Positions 23,401 to 37,160 of a DNA stretch of 64,000 bases are shown here, in pieces. The notes below the pieces were generated by a model. It was not told the origin of the DNA, made no database searches, and saw only the letters and a program-made list of their open reading frames with translations. How positions within the stretch are numbered: the stretch's first letter is position 1; each line of letters starts with the position of its first letter. The stretch spans positions 6,138,001 through 6,202,000 of the forward strand of contig JAWUZG010000001.1 of assembly GCA_036785705.1 (NCBI GenBank). The letters are read 5' to 3'. Origin of the DNA: Acanthornis magna. Lineage: Eukaryota > Chordata > Aves > Passeriformes > Acanthizidae. Position numbers and translations under genes: made by a program.

Positions 23401-25462
23401 CGGCCATTTACTCTGCTTCAGTGGGAGTTAATGAAAGTCCTGCATTCATGAACTACTGTTAAACCTGTCAAGTCAATGCAAACTGTAATGGTGATTTTTT
23501 CCTAAGGTAGATGATGGTCTTTATTCATAGTAAACCCAAATGTGAATTTTGCCATTCCTTTATGGAATTGGAATTAATCCTATGGCCACCTAACAGTAAT
23601 TTTATGGTTCTAACTTCAATTTTAGTAAGTTGAGCTAGGTTTATAACCAGAATTTGAAGGTGTTTTCCTCCAACCACCCTCTTGTGTCTATTAGAAAATT
23701 TATACTGCAATTAGTATCACTTGTGGTATTAGTGTTATGATTGCACTAAAGGTCAGTGCTTGAAGATGACCAACCAAGATCTATGTACTTCAATATCTTC
23801 ATTTTGATTTGTAGAGATAAAAATGTGTTACAGCTTGCTTAATATTATAGAGAAATAGATTTCTACATTATTAAGTTATAGGTTGACAACTTCATTTAAA
23901 AATCATTAGCTCATTTTATGTACAGTACAGACTCTGGCTAATGAGGTGTTAATGGAAGCCAAGCTTCAGCCCCTGTTCTTTATAGGCTGCTGGTTAAATT
24001 CTTCCCCAGTATCCCACAGTTGGAGTTCGCGCAATGGGAAATATATAATTAAGGTGAAATCAGCACACACTGCATGTTAAAAAGAAACTATTTACATTAC
24101 AGATTGAAATGGATTGGGTTTCCAGAGGACAGGAGGGATATATTTATATAAGCCTAACAGAGCTACACTAGAAGCATGTGGGCCTGAAAGGCCCATGAAG
24201 GATGTAATTGTATAATTCAAGCATTATGCATGGTTTGCTTTGTATTTCTAATTGGTTTTGGATTTTTCTACTCCTAGTTCATGAATATGGTAAAGAACAA
24301 AGGTAATACAGTATGAAAACGAGATGTTGAGCCTTTAGAGTGGTCTGTACAATTTTGTTGCAGCAGCGGGATCTGGTGCAGTTACATGCAGCAATTTGCT
24401 TATTTTGAGGTATCTTTTTTCTGTTTTACCCACTACATTCTCTTGAGTGACTTGAGGGATTTTGGTATTACCTGACCTCAGGTTGTGTAGCTATGCACTG
24501 GACACTGCTCTGGTCTGGGAAAGGTATGGTTAAGAAGCAGTTGTGCCTGCCTTACCCATTGAAATATGGGGTTTTTTTACCTGTTTTTGGAACTGCTTGC
24601 AACTTTCTGCGGTAGAGTCAAGCTGCAGAAGGCAGAAGGAGCAGACTGAACTTAGAAGGAAATCATATGGCTTAAAAAATATATTCTCTGAGCACAAATA
24701 TTTCAAACAATAGCAGCAGACAGCTAAGGAAGGGAGAGCTGAAATATTGCAGACAAAAACTGATATGTTCATATTCAGATTTTAATATGCAAAATGTGCA
24801 ATATAAAGCACTTAATGTAGAAGAATTTAGGTTTGTTAAGGATGACTAATCATCTTTGAGGGCTGCTGAGGTCTGTTACAGCAGAAAAAATGTTTTGTTG
24901 CCATTTGGAGGGACCAAAGCTTCAGTACACCTACTTTAACTTGCTTGGTATTTGTAATTAAGAATTTATTGTAATGAAGACTAAGTTTCACAGTGCTTAT
25001 CCATGATATCTTACTCTGTTCTCTAGCTAGAGGGCAGTAAAATTTACTCAGAGGCTAACAACTACATCGAGTAACAAAAATGTAGAGAATTTTTAGACTG
25101 GCATTTCTGAATTATAAAGCAGGAAAATATATTTAATACAAGTATAGTATTTTCAATTAGCAATCACCTGGCCACATAAATCATGACTACTTAGTGACTA
25201 GCCATATAACCCAAAACTGAATCATGACTGATTCAATTTCATATGTGAAAACATCTTCTGTTTTTTAACAGCTTTCACTGGTTTTGAATGACTAGGAAAG
25301 ACCAGTTTTCCTACCAAAGAAAATTCAAATTGAATAAAGATATTAATTAATGCTATATATAAATCACCTTGAATTTTTACCAGTATAAGGACTTGACGTG
25401 TTGTCTTTGCTTACTTATAGTCCAGAGAAGTCTATTTATAAAAAATACAGAGGATATTGTAT
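20494..25462 (+). other. SEMA3E intron 1, proximal part
   Basis: AT-rich intronic DNA directly after the donor. No second exon, RNA gene or repeat family was recognised. A small stem (GGGCCT/AGGCCC) lies near 24179-24193, and a TGAATCA/TGATTCA palindrome is at 25218-25235. First-intron DNA near the promoter is a plausible place for enhancers, but none can be pointed to from sequence alone. Confidence 0.75.
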
Positions 25463-25538
25463 TATATAAATATATATATGTATATGTACCTGTAAAATAT
25501 GTGCATGTATGTATATATATGTGTATATATATATATAT
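25463..25538. repeat. TA/TG-rich simple repeat
   Basis: Alternating purine-pyrimidine sequence made of TATATA and TATG units, ending in ATATATATATATATATGA. It is likely polymorphic and creates a spurious Tyr/Ile/Val-rich frame. Confidence 0.9.
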
Positions 25539-25932
25539 GAAACAGACTGAAGTTTTTATATTTCTTACATTGAATTAAGGAGTTACATAATTCCAAGAGT
25601 TTCAGAACTAATGGCCTTTATTTTGGCTCCACATCTAAATGTGCTGGGGTATAAGGGCTGATAATCATGAGTGTTTGGGAAAAACATGTGACAAATAATG
25701 TCATATAGTTCTCAAGGCCACACAGAACTCAATGCCAGCTTTGAAATATCTTAGGAAATGATGCACAAGCATCTATCTCTAGGCCACTTATGAGGCAGAG
25801 AAGAGAGCTTTTGCATCTCCCATTTGACAGGCAGTTGATTGTCTACCAAGAGTTAGGACAAAATTTAGGTTTATTATCCATCCATATCACAAGGGGTTAC
25901 TGCTGGGAAGTTCAGGAGTGCTTACAAGTAAT

Positions 25933-25990
25933 CCTGGAGTGACTTGCCCACTGTGACAGGAATTTTTTTGGCAGAGAATTCATGTAAGTT
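25933..25990 (-). mobile_element. Ancient L3/MIR-type retroelement fragment (d)
   Basis: The + strand reads GGAGTGACTTGCCCACTGTG, then ACAGGAATTTTTTTGGCAGAG and AATTCA. It parallels the complement of the L3/MIR tail ('aagtgacttgcccaaggtcacacagg..ggcagagctgggaattgaa'). The T run appears to be a later slippage. It is short, so this could be coincidence, but the block order is right. Confidence 0.45.
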
Positions 25991-28900
25991 CCGTTCAGAA
26001 CTGGGTTTTGTTGACAAAGGCTACTGTGAGTATTGCTGTAGCAGAGCTCGCAAGCAATGAGCACCAGCGCCAGGGATACAAGAAGCAGACAGTTTGCTGC
26101 CTAACATCAATCACTTTCCTGTTCTTGCTTTAAAGAACTAAGTACCATCTGAAGGTGCAAGACCAGAATATCCTACATGTTGCTGCTTCTCTGCAGCTAA
26201 CTCCCTGCTTTCAAAGTGATAACACCATCTGCTATTTTAAACTCTTCATCAGATATCGTACTCATCATTATTTCACTGAAAGCAGGCTTTTTTTTTACCT
26301 AAATGAAAACAGGTTTATTGCTATGTACATGATTTACAGGATGGTGTGCAAGGGTGAGCATCTGTGTCAGGACTTTTGAGAAACTTTTGGTCAATAAATA
26401 TTCTAAAAGTGTGCAATGGAAATACTGCATATTATTAAAACTGGTGCCCTGGTTTTTTTCATGTAGCCAGGCAAATATGAAGAAGTTATAGCATGCAGGC
26501 AGTGTTAATTACAAAAATCATCATTTCTTGAAGAAATTCATTCCCTGTAAGGGTAAAGATATTAATCTTTGTTTTACGGGGAGGAAAAAGCCCTCTTCAG
26601 TATACTATTTAAAATGTTTTGTGTTGGTTAGTTAATGTTTGGCATGTATTTAAATCGGTTAAGGATTCAGAATTAAACATGAAAGAACATGTTGAAAGAG
26701 AAAAAGAATGAAAATATCGCATTACAAAAAAATCTGTAGTGTACTTTAGCCATAATTTCAAACTCCTGTAAAGAAAGGACTTAAATAATTTTGATGAAAC
26801 AATATTTGAGAAGTTTTTTAAAATAAACTCCTTCTTTAAATTGGTGAAAATATTGTCATCACCAAGATTCAGTTTGAAGAACTGAATCTACTGAGTTTGC
26901 TGTATACATTAAAATAAAGGAAACCATCATGATTCTCTCAGAGCACAGTTTTAAAACCAAATATTACCAACCTGTGGTTTCCCCACTTTTATAATCTCAT
27001 ATTGACAAATTCCTTTTTCCCTTGATCTTGGTTCTTATCACCCTCAAGTCTACAAATTCTTATTTTGGAAGAGAGATTTCTGCTTTTTAACAACTTCAAT
27101 TGAAAGCTGACTTCAATGTGCTTCTCCTCCAAGCATCTTCTGTTAGTTTAAGCTATAAATTGATATGCTTTCACTCTTTCTGCATCCCTTTGGCAAACTG
27201 TTGTATAGCAGTTTAAAGAGTATTTTCTTTCCCTTTTGAAACAATGTAAACCAGGAATGTATCATTATGTGTTCAGTTTTTTCTTACCCTGTGATGATTT
27301 TCATGCCTATAAAAATCACCCAAGCAAAAGTATTTTGAGATAAATCTTGTTTGGTGGGGTTTTTTCCTCTTTTTTAAGACACAATATTACAAACACAAGG
27401 AGTGGTTTCTCTGGTTTGTTTCAGGGTTTCTGGGTGACATTTTCATGCTAGATTTCTGCAAAGAATTCATAAATTATGGCACATTACAATCAAGGATCCA
27501 AATACACTGTATCTACACTGCTCTTGGTGAATGCATAATCTTAGTGATAAATCTTTGTTCCTCTTCTAGTCTACTCATTCTTATTTTACCTGCAATGTGC
27601 AGGATCTCCAGAATGTTATGGCATGTCAAAGGTTCCTTTTAGTTTCTGTGCAAGTATGTGCAGGAGGTCTGCAACCACAGAGTTGTCAAAGGGATGCCTG
27701 CCAAACATCTTGGTCCTGGCATGACACCCAGCCTGTGTGTGCAGCCAATAGCTGCAAAACTTGAGTTGCTTATGTAGCTGAAAAATAATTTTTGGTGAAA
27801 TAAAAGTTGAATCTCATCCTTAAATTACTTTTTATTAGTATCAGGTGAAAGCAGAGAGTTGGCAGTTGTTTATGTCATGTCTCGCTACCCTGTCTTGCTA
27901 GAGTACTTGTTGTGCTTTATTGCCTCTTCCATCAATCAGAATCTGCTCCCTTCTTATTAAAAGTCAACAAGAGTCTTCCAGTTACGTGTAATGACCTAAG
28001 ATTTGTTCCTGAATGCAGAGCTGTGTTTCAGACTGAAGCATCATTTGCCCTGTGGAAGTGCCAACCTTTTATCTCATAAACTCCACAATAACAGAATCAA
28101 TTCCGTGTACCAGGAAGCAACAATACTCCATCACGTTGTCTTTGATTTCCATGGAGAAACAGTTCCACATCACTTTCTGTGACTCACCTGCCTCCTACTG
28201 ATTAGCTTCTGGTACTTAGACCTCCAGTATCAAGGAGTGGATTAAAAACTGGCTTTGAAAACTTCTGCACATTAAAAAGTCAACACAAAAGAAATTCTGT
28301 AATGGTCCAATGGTAAAGACTAGTTTGCCATAGACATGTAACATTTAAAAATTATATTACCATTCTTGGTTGAGTTTTCATATCAGAAAGCTAATTGTGA
28401 AGGAAACTTTCCAGTCAAGGAAGATTATATGACAAATAAGAGATTTGCCTGCTTTGTGTGATCTATTGCAATAGAGTTCAAAAGATTTTTATGAATTTTA
28501 AGTGTCAAAATACAGAAAAAGAATTAAAGGCAAAAAATTTTATTAATGAAAGATAAAAAAATCTCCAAACTCAACCAAAAAATATCTACTAGCCAAAAAT
28601 GGGAGAAAGAAAAAATATCACTGACAACTTCTCATATGTCTTTGGGCTGAGCAGAAGATGTTCATTATTTATAAGAATTTGATGACAGGCAATATACAGT
28701 ACTCTTCAGACTGTGATTTGGCAGGAACAGATAAGAAAAAAGTTGTTTATGATCCTTATAAAATCATGTTGCTGGCATTTTTACTTCATAAGTAATGAAG
28801 AATTTCAGGTTTTAGGAGATTTGCTTGTTCAGCATTTGCAGTTTACCTTCTCTTTCTTTCTTTTTTTAAATCCCAAGAAGTATATCTGCGTGCAATTATA

Positions 28901-31157
28901 AAATATTCTTAACCAGATCTTTCTAGCATGATATGATGGGTATTTTTATTTTCTTTCCCCAAAATAATTCTCAAAACCAAGGGACCAGTGCTTGGAAGAT
29001 CGGCATTCAGTGAAAGAAGATTTAACTCCTCTTAACATCCTTAATGTATCTGTTCTCTACTTCTTCTCTGTTTATTTTCATCTAAAGGATTCCTGACTTC
29101 ATACTGTGAAGCAATTGAAGCTTCTGTGGGGAGTCAAACAATGGGGTTTTTACTGTTGCTAAGTTCGCTTTATAAGCTTTTTCTTACAGCACATTTGTTT
29201 AATAGGCCTAGTAAAGTGGTGAATGCAGCTGTAAATATATCTTTTATTTGTTGATGTGCAATAAACATCACAAGGATGTTGGTCTTTTCTTATTCTGATC
29301 TTCCTGACACTGCTGAAAGGAAGTTGTACAAAGTGAATGGAAAGTGCCTTAAACTGATTGCAGAAAACAACAGTCCCTACATACCTAAGGGTTAGTACCT
29401 TGTTTCTCTTTTAACAGATGGTTTCTCCCAGCAGTGTTACTAAAACTTAATAATAGCAAAATAATAGGTTTCCTGATGTGAGGGAATTATTCCAGATAGC
29501 ACCATTCACTGGGGTCATCGCTGAAGGTCATTTTTCATCCAGAAAGCTAAAGGTTAGCAAGTGTTGCTCAATTCCATGAGCTCCTGTAACTATTTATGAT
29601 TAAGCTAAGTGCTCTCCTGTGAGTGTGTGGTAAAAGCCAAGAGTAAAGGAAAATAAACCCATTCCTTTATATATTAAATATTTCATCTCAGTTGATTGAG
29701 AACGGTATGATGCAAAGCTTGAAAATATGTGCTGTCTGGGAGCCCACAAAGACGTAAGCTGTCTTAGAGATCTTGTTCTTATTAATGTTGTTGCTGAAAA
29801 AATGTCTTGTCTTTACGTGCCTGTGTTTACACGCAGTAAGTCATTATTTTCTCTTCTCTGCTTATCTTGGGCATGGCCATGTCCTCCTGCATATTTTCAG
29901 GTTACACAAGCATCTGGGATTGTAGTAATTTCTAAACACACTGCTGAGAAGGTGTTAAAGTATTCAGCAGGTTCAGCACTTATTATAGCTCATAGCCAGG
30001 CTGTAAACAGTCCCAAGCACTTTACTGATTCCATAGTATACCTTGTTGAGTGACTGTAACTCCTGTGGGTTAACACTTGAGCACTGCAGTGGGTTATTTA
30101 ATTTCTAGATTTGAATTTGTAAAAATAAAATGCTTCACATTTAGAAGACAGAGCTACAGTAAAGAGTGGTTCTCCAACAACAGCTCCAAATGCAGTATAC
30201 TGCCTCTTAATTCTGCTGCTAAATATATGAAAGCTTTATTAAAAAAATAGAACAATTAATAAAAAAAATAGAACAGAGGCCTTATTTCACTGTTACCAAG
30301 TACAATAGCAAACCTCCCTTAAACTTTTGTGACTAAAAATTTGACAGGATATTCTGTGCTCATGACTTTACTCTCTGAAAGAGGTGATCCATTTTGTTGT
30401 TGCGTTTCACCTGGAAGTGTATTTCTGTCTGTCTTGAATGTAGGAGGATAACAGTCAGCTTCAACCAGAGACCTCACATTTCAATAAAAGTAGGTAAGAT
30501 GGATTTGGGATGAATGTCTGATGATAGATTTAGCATGTTAAGCATGCAAGGATAAAACCATTTGGCTGAGAATGACTTACTGCAGAGTTTACAAGCTGCA
30601 CCACTATTGCCTTGATAAAGTGTAAGTGAAGATATTATTAGTAAGTAGTGCGTGTTTGATCTAATAAAGGTCTGAAAGAAGAGGGTGGAGGTGCAGTCAT
30701 TTGAGCAGTGACTGAGCAGTGTAAGTGGCTCCCAGAGCTGCTGGACACAACTATCTCTGCACCACAGTAATGACTGATGTGCACTGCACCTGTTCCATGC
30801 ACAATATGCTGATTTAGATTAAGCTTGACATGCTTAGGTTAAGCAGCTTTTAGAAGAGTTTAAGCTAAACTGATGTATTATTGTACTGAAATAGGTGAGT
30901 CACTCACAGCTGCCTGCCATAGCTCAGCTGCTTCTTGGCCAAGAAGCAGTAAAAAACAGGTTAGATACAAGTTGTTATTTCCACTGCACACAAAGTGTTC
31001 CTAAAGACTGTAGCCTAAAACTTTGGTTCTAAAAGTATTTGATCTTGTGTGTGTACTTTTAATTATACAAATTGCTTCACTGATTAAAAGTTAAATTGGA
31101 GTTTGTTTGCAAGATCAAAATCTAAGGCACAGATTCTTTGAGGCCATCCCTGTATTG

Positions 31158-31177
31158 TGATTGATTAAAATCAATCA
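31158..31177. promoter_or_regulatory. Palindromic pair of TGATTGAT motifs
   Basis: TGATTGATTAAAATCAATCA is a near-perfect 20-nt palindrome carrying the TGATTGAT motif on each strand. That motif is typical of PBX/HOX-type TALE homeodomain binding. Functional use is conjecture. Confidence 0.25.
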
Positions 31178-32547
31178 TGACAAAAGTTGTTCTATTTTGC
31201 CCATACCCCAGGAACTGCAAAGCAACTTGAAACTCTGAAAATTTTGATTTATGTGTATTATTTTGCTTTCTATTTTATTCTATGGTTAAACAGTTATGGA
31301 AAACCTTGAGAATTGCAACTTACTGTGCTCCTTTGTCATTAGGAAAATGGTATTTTCCGAAGATGCTTCTTTGAGGCACTTATAGAGCACTGTAATATGT
31401 GTGGGTACTTGTCATTTGGAATTGTTAAATAAGTTTTGTGAGTGCTATATGTAGTCTCTGTAATTTTTCTGACATGGAACAACCCCTTAATTTCTTAGGA
31501 AATGTAACAAATTACTTCATAATATCAGGTTAATAGACTTTTTTTTTCCTTTTTTTTCTTTTGTGGCTTCACATTTACTGCTTTAATGTGTAATAGCACT
31601 AAAATCCTTGAGCTGTAAAATTAGATCCCTGGGCTGTTGAAAACTCCTTGTACTCCTAATTTAAAAGTAAAACAAAACAAAGAAACTTACAGTGTGGAGA
31701 TTTGAAAACAATAATAACTAGTGTTTATACATTCTTGTGAAACAGTTCCTGAAGTGTGCTGTGAATTTGATAGCAGCATAGAAATGCTTTACCTTGGGAT
31801 TGCTGGAAGGTAACAGACATTTTGATACGAGGTGATATCTGATACCATTGCCTGGGAGTGTTGCAGGACCCATGGGGAATATCTGAGAGTTAAACTTGTC
31901 ACGTCTTAGCGTGTTTTATATTTTAAATGGTGTATACTATAAATTAACAGTAAGAAAGTAGGTTTCTAATCTATGATGAAAAGGTGCTTCAGAGTTTTTC
32001 TGAATTAGTCATACATTATATGCAGGACTGTAGCCCTGCTTCAGCCTTGGTGGAGTGGTTTGGCCTCTGCGTTTAACTTCTCACAACATGGTGGTAAGTT
32101 TCTATAGGTGTTGATTTCTGTGCAAATTTTGCCTCAGTGGTTTTTCTTTATAAGTGTTTGGTCCTTCAGTCTGTAAGGTCTGCTCTTGGCAGACATTGTA
32201 ATTTTGATGGCAGAGGTTAGCTGTTACAGCATCTGTCTGAGCCCCATAATTATGGTTGCAAATGCATCACAGCAGCACAGGGTGAGAATGTGTTTCTGTT
32301 GGCATCTCAGAGTCCTGCAGTTAGTTTCACAGGGATTTTAACAATGCTGATACTCACTACAGGATTGTTTACAGTCTTTTAAAGATGCATTTGAGAGCAC
32401 TAGAGGATGAAGGTGGATCCTCCATAGAGAGCAGGTTCCATAATTGGATTTGAAAGCCGTCCTGACCTTAATGCTGTTGATTGGACAAGATTTGCTTTTA
32501 ACTCGTCAGTTCCTAACCTAAACCTGTACTGATTTTTAACCCTCATA

Positions 32548-32609
32548 AAGACCTCACACCTGCTGAAAATGTAGAAGATTAATCCAAAATGAAGACCTCA
32601 CATCTGCTG
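32548..32609. repeat. 18-bp near-direct repeat
   Basis: AAGACCTCACACCTGCTG (32548-32565) and AAGACCTCACATCTGCTG (32592-32609) differ at one base, with a 44-bp period. It looks like a small local duplication. Confidence 0.85.
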
Positions 32610-33042
32610 CCTGATATCTAGCTTTGATGGTGAAATCCAGAGATCTTATATGATGTTTCTAGAAGTTATAGCACTCATAAAACTTGTCTTTAAACCAAAT
32701 CTTTTTATAATTAAACTATTTCTTTTTGGAAAGACAAGGCCTTTTATTTCATTGAGAGGTTTTTTTTGTTGGGTTTATTGGACCACCAATAATGTGCAAA
32801 TAATCTATTAGATCTGAGAAATCTGGATTCATTCGAAATTTTATGAAAAACTTTCAGCAAGCTCCTGGGATGCTCTAGTATTTAAGTCTTGCTAAATCTC
32901 ATAATTTCCTTCCCCGTAGAATTATACAACCTACATGTGAGAATAAAACTTCCTTCCAGCTACCCATTGTTTTGCCTTGTGAGACTGAAATGCCTTTGAA
33001 TAGTGTGACACTGGCAATAAGAAATATGAACAAAGACCTTCT

Positions 33043-33075
33043 TTAATGATGGCCTCAATAGCAGGCCATCATTAA
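33043..33075. repeat. Perfect 13-bp inverted repeat with 7-nt loop
   Basis: TTAATGATGGCCT and AGGCCATCATTAA are exact reverse complements separated by CAATAGC. Pairing continues imperfectly outward through CTTC/GAAAG. It is the strongest short hairpin noticed in the window, but it is too small for a typical miRNA precursor. Confidence 0.9.
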
Positions 33076-36000
33076 GAAAGATAAATGTGAAGAATGAAAG
33101 ATGTATTCTAGATTCCTATATCCTTATATCATGTCCCTTGTTTTTTTCTGTTCTTTGGTCTACTGAAGTAGTCTGAGATGTTATTTTCTTTATTAATAGC
33201 TTTTTAAAATATCTTCACATCTTAATAAATCACTTAATTCTTCCAAAGTCGTACTCACCTTCCTTCATTCCTAGTATTTTTCTACTGCAGCACACGTAAG
33301 GGCATCTCAGGCACTAAAGTCTCCCTTATAGCAACTATCTCCCTGTCATGTAACCTTCAACAGTATTTCCTCAACTCTTTTTATTCATAAATACTTCCTT
33401 GGCTCCCTAGGTGGGCCAAAAGTAGCAGAGGTGTGACTGTTTCTGCATGTGCTTGTTGACCAGTTAGTTTGCATGTGCTAATTGACCCGTTGCCTGCTAA
33501 TTGTATTAGTCGGATACTGATTTTGTTCTCTCGTTTTTTGAGGGACTAAAGGAGTATTTTTTTTCTTATCTGCTGATTTTCAGGAAACTTGGAAAAATTT
33601 AAAGTTTTTTTAGACTGCTCCTACTCCTCACCCTGTTCCCACAAAATTTAAAATTGGTCAGTGGGATCTCGTGTCATAGGGAACATGGATTTTGTCACCA
33701 GTTAGCAAAGTGCACTAGAACACCTGATTTTCTAAGAAAATTAGACTTGTTTGCATCATGAGAGAATTAAAAAAAATTTACTATCATAAACCATTCTCCT
33801 CTTTTGATCTTTCCAAACTGATAATTCTGTAGTGAAGTCAGATAACTGCTGTCATTTCAGTAGCAACATAATTATCTTTTCCAATAATTCCTAAGGAAAT
33901 TTCAGTCTCTGTGTTGCAGGTAGCTGTTCCTAGGAAATCCAGGTGATATCCAAGCGTGATTTAGCCTGAAGGTATTTTCTTATTTCATGAGTTACAGGCA
34001 CTAAATCTGTGTTCTTAAGGATTAGGAGAATTAGAATTAATAAAAAGATGGGGTTTTGTTCTGAAGTTTTTGTCCTTTAACAATAATTGGAGACAGTGAA
34101 ATAAATGAGTACTTGGAGCATATTTTCTATGCTATTCCTTGCTTTCAAATGGGTTAGAATTATTATCCTAGCCCTTCCTTCCAGGATTTTGATGCACTTT
34201 TATTCCCAGGGGAGTCTTGGAGATGTACAGGTATGTGGAACTTTCTGGAGACAGAATATTAAAGCAAGAAGCCAAGGAATGAAGAAAGCTGCCCAGATCA
34301 ATATAGTCCTGAAGGAAATGAACATCTGGAAAAAAAGACCACATAATGTCTATATGACTGGAGAATGAAAAAGTCCTTACTAGATAAACATTTAGACTGG
34401 AAGTTTTGGAGAAGGCTGGATAGCTGGGGTAGGGAAACAGGGCTTCATCTACCCTAAAGCAAACCCACTCTATCATTATCAGCAAGCTTTTACCAAAAGA
34501 CTTGTTAACATGAAAATTTCAAGAAAAAAAGGTGATCAGGCTGGCAGCTGAAAGGTGTGTAGATAAGCAAGATAAAAAATAAAATCTGTGGGTATTTGAG
34601 CACATTCTAATTTAGGAGTAATAATAGAAAACCATTATTTACTTTGTATTATCTTAGATGGTGTCATTCTCAGCTCTGAATGATAAACTAGTAATAAATT
34701 ATTATATGCTTTACTAACTAGCAGTTTTATTTATCAGTAACCTCTGAAGTTTTTAAGTGAAGCATTTTATTTAAAGTGCTTGAGGTACTAAGTTAGATAA
34801 ATTAACCTTTTTCCTTTTATTGATTGTGCTGTAAATGCATTCCAAAAATTCTAGTGTGCTGATGAAACCAAATTTTTTCCTTAAGCTGCTGCCATTTATT
34901 CTTTTGTAATGTTTATCTAGATACTGTTAATTAACTTCAATTTTGCAGATAGTTTAAGAATGTTAAAACAAGCCTTGTCCTATCTCAATTGTCAGAAACA
35001 GTAGGAACGCTTTGAAAGAGCAAATGGCTATTGTCTTTCAGTTTTAGTCTCCACGATAATGCTCACAGATAAGTATTTAATTAAAAAATTCCATATGAAC
35101 TGCTTTCGTGATGACTGCCATATTAATAAATTGAGATAAAACATTTTTATTTGAAGTCCTGGGTTTTGAAATTAGAGATTTTTAAGAATAAGTAATAGTT
35201 TTTGAAAATTATAGTGTTCAGCATTGCAAAAAATTCTTGGAAACAATGTTTCAAATATTGGAAAAAAAGTACAGTAAATTGAAAGAGCTTTGCACCTATT
35301 TCTGGAACTATTACATGCTTTTTTGAAAAGTCTTATTTGCCATTGTAAGAGCTCCCAAGTTTAACAAAATTCCTCTTTTTGATGAATGTCAATAAGAACT
35401 AAAAACTTAATACATTATCAGTGACTTTAAATGATACTTTTTCTCTAGGACAGAGGCTTATCATCATTGCTTGAAACAAGTATGTCTTGAAAAGGTATTT
35501 GATTTCATTACTGTGGTGAAGAACAACTGCAAGCAAATGTTCAGTTGTGACATTGGTGATGTGGATCCTTCTGCAGATAATTTACCTGGTCTGGGGTTTG
35601 ACAATACATTCTCAGATTTGGCTTTAGCTTTGCAAATCACACATGCAAGGCTCAGGAACAGTTTCCAATGGTTTAACAAATCACATGGCATCTAAGTGCA
35701 CATTTACAGCCTGCTGAAAATATCAATTGAACTAACTTCACAGCACCATTGTTAATTTGAGGACAAAATTACTTGATTCAGAGGCATTCATTTATCACAT
35801 GGCAGCTGATACACGCTAAAATATCATCTCATCACAGCTTGGTTTTGTATCAAATCCCCTTCAGTTCATGTTCATGACTGGTTCTCTTCTGTTGGCCTCA
35901 ATAAGTTGTTTCTTTCTTTTGGAAAGGTTTCTACTTAATGCAAAAAGTCCAAGACCCTTTCTTCTTTGCACGTGGAGTTTTTAAAATTAATTTTCCTAAT

Positions 36001-36790
36001 TCTTCAAGTTCCAGAAATAAGTATGATTAGTATCATGTGTTTGTGTAGCTTCCAGCTAGTAATACAAGGATTTAAGTTAACTTTAAATTATATTGGTCAT
36101 TTTATTTTTGGTGTAAGTTTCACTTTTGGTTTTAACTGTCTTCTGAAATGTCTTATCTTAAGGTTAATTTTTCTCTTTTTTTTTTATTTTGTAAATATTA
36201 TTCTTTTTTTAAGAGAACTAATTCTGTTTTGATGACTATTACTTAACATCTCAAGTATAAATACTTTTTCTATTTTTGACTAAAACTTCCTTTTATATGT
36301 TCCAAAACAAGACATTCCAAGAAGGAATCACTTAACATGCAAAATAGAACTATAGATGTTTTCTTTATTATGCCAGATAATGAGTTCATAAAAGAGATGT
36401 CCAAGATATGTTTTAATGTAACATTATTCTTTTCTGTAGCATCACTGAACTCAGCCAAGACTGTGCCTTTAACATTCTCTCCAGTAGAAGTAGTACCATA
36501 TATTTGTGGTTCTCTCTGTACTCTACAGACATCAGTTTAAGAAATAAATGCTCTTCTAATATTTTAGCATATACATACTTTGTTTCAAAAGTTGTATTAT
36601 GTATAGGTTCTTGTTTGTATACCCTGGAAGTGTTTCTACTCATTCTTTTGTGGTGTGTGCCTCTTCCTTGATTTTAGGAGGCCTTGATGAAGAAAAGCTT
36701 AGAGATTTCTATAAAAAACGGTTTCTGTACTGTCTGGGTTTTTGAAGCTGAATAAAAATTTGAAAATGCAGAAGGCAACAGTTAAATTTT
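33076..36790 (+). other. SEMA3E intron 1, nothing specific seen
   Basis: AT-rich intronic DNA with no gene, RNA or repeat recognised apart from T-rich runs (for example about 36175-36205). The open frames at 34105-34368, 34168-34485 (minus) and 35471-35695 lack recognisable protein features, and none resembles semaphorin exon 2. Confidence 0.65.
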
Positions 36791-37017
36791 CAGCTCAAGG
36801 CAGAGGATTTAGTTGTGCCATGGGAGGTTTAGGTTGGATACTAGGAAAAAGTTTCTACACAGAAAGGTTGTCATGCATTGAAATAGGCTGCCTAGGGAAG
36901 TGAGTAGAAGAGTGCCAAGGGACATGGTTTAGAGGTGCACTTGGCAGTGCTGGATTCATGGTTGGACTTAAGGATCTTAGGGGTCTTTTCCAATCCAAAT
37001 GATTTTATGATTCTATG
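36791..37017 (+). mobile_element. CR1 retrotransposon, 5'-truncated 3' end
   Basis: This is the 3' terminal part of a CR1 LINE in the sense orientation. Recognisable blocks run in order: TTGTGCCATGGGAGGTTTAG, then GTTGGATACTAGGAAAAAG, then ACAGAAAGGTTGTCATGCA and TGAAATAGGCTGCC. After these come the GGTTGGACTTAAGGATCTTA and CTTTTCCAATCCAAATGATT blocks and the terminal ATTCTATG. Compared with the usual CR1 tail, a stretch of roughly 40 bases between GGGAAGTG and GACATGGTTTAG is missing or scrambled. There is no ORF, so it is dead. It is the best lineage marker in the window and points to a bird or another sauropsid. Confidence 0.92.
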
Positions 37018-37160
37018 TTTTGTGGTGTTTGAAAAGACATAGGCCCACTGTTTGTTTCAACTCTGTCAGTCTGGTCCTAATCCCATTCAGAAAATAGACT
37101 ATTTCTTGCAGGGGAGAATAGATTTTTTTTTCTCAGTAGACAATTTGGATGGTTTTTAAA
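37018..37160 (+). other. Intronic spacer between CR1 and G/T tract
   Basis: Unique noncoding sequence of about 140 bp; nothing further seen. Confidence 0.6.

Larger units (their letters stand above)
25991..33042 (+). other. SEMA3E intron 1, nothing specific seen
   Basis: AT-rich intronic DNA. It contains a TGATTGAT palindrome at 31158-31177, a repeated AAAAAAATAGAACA motif at about 30241-30275, T-rich runs near 31538-31562, and an 18-bp near-repeat at 32.55-32.61 kb. Open frames are short and unrecognised. Confidence 0.65.

Noticed and set aside
35464..35695. Overlapping open frames on both strands, considered as a possible SEMA3E exon
   Set aside because: The residues do not resemble any sema-domain segment, and there is no convincing acceptor and donor pair.
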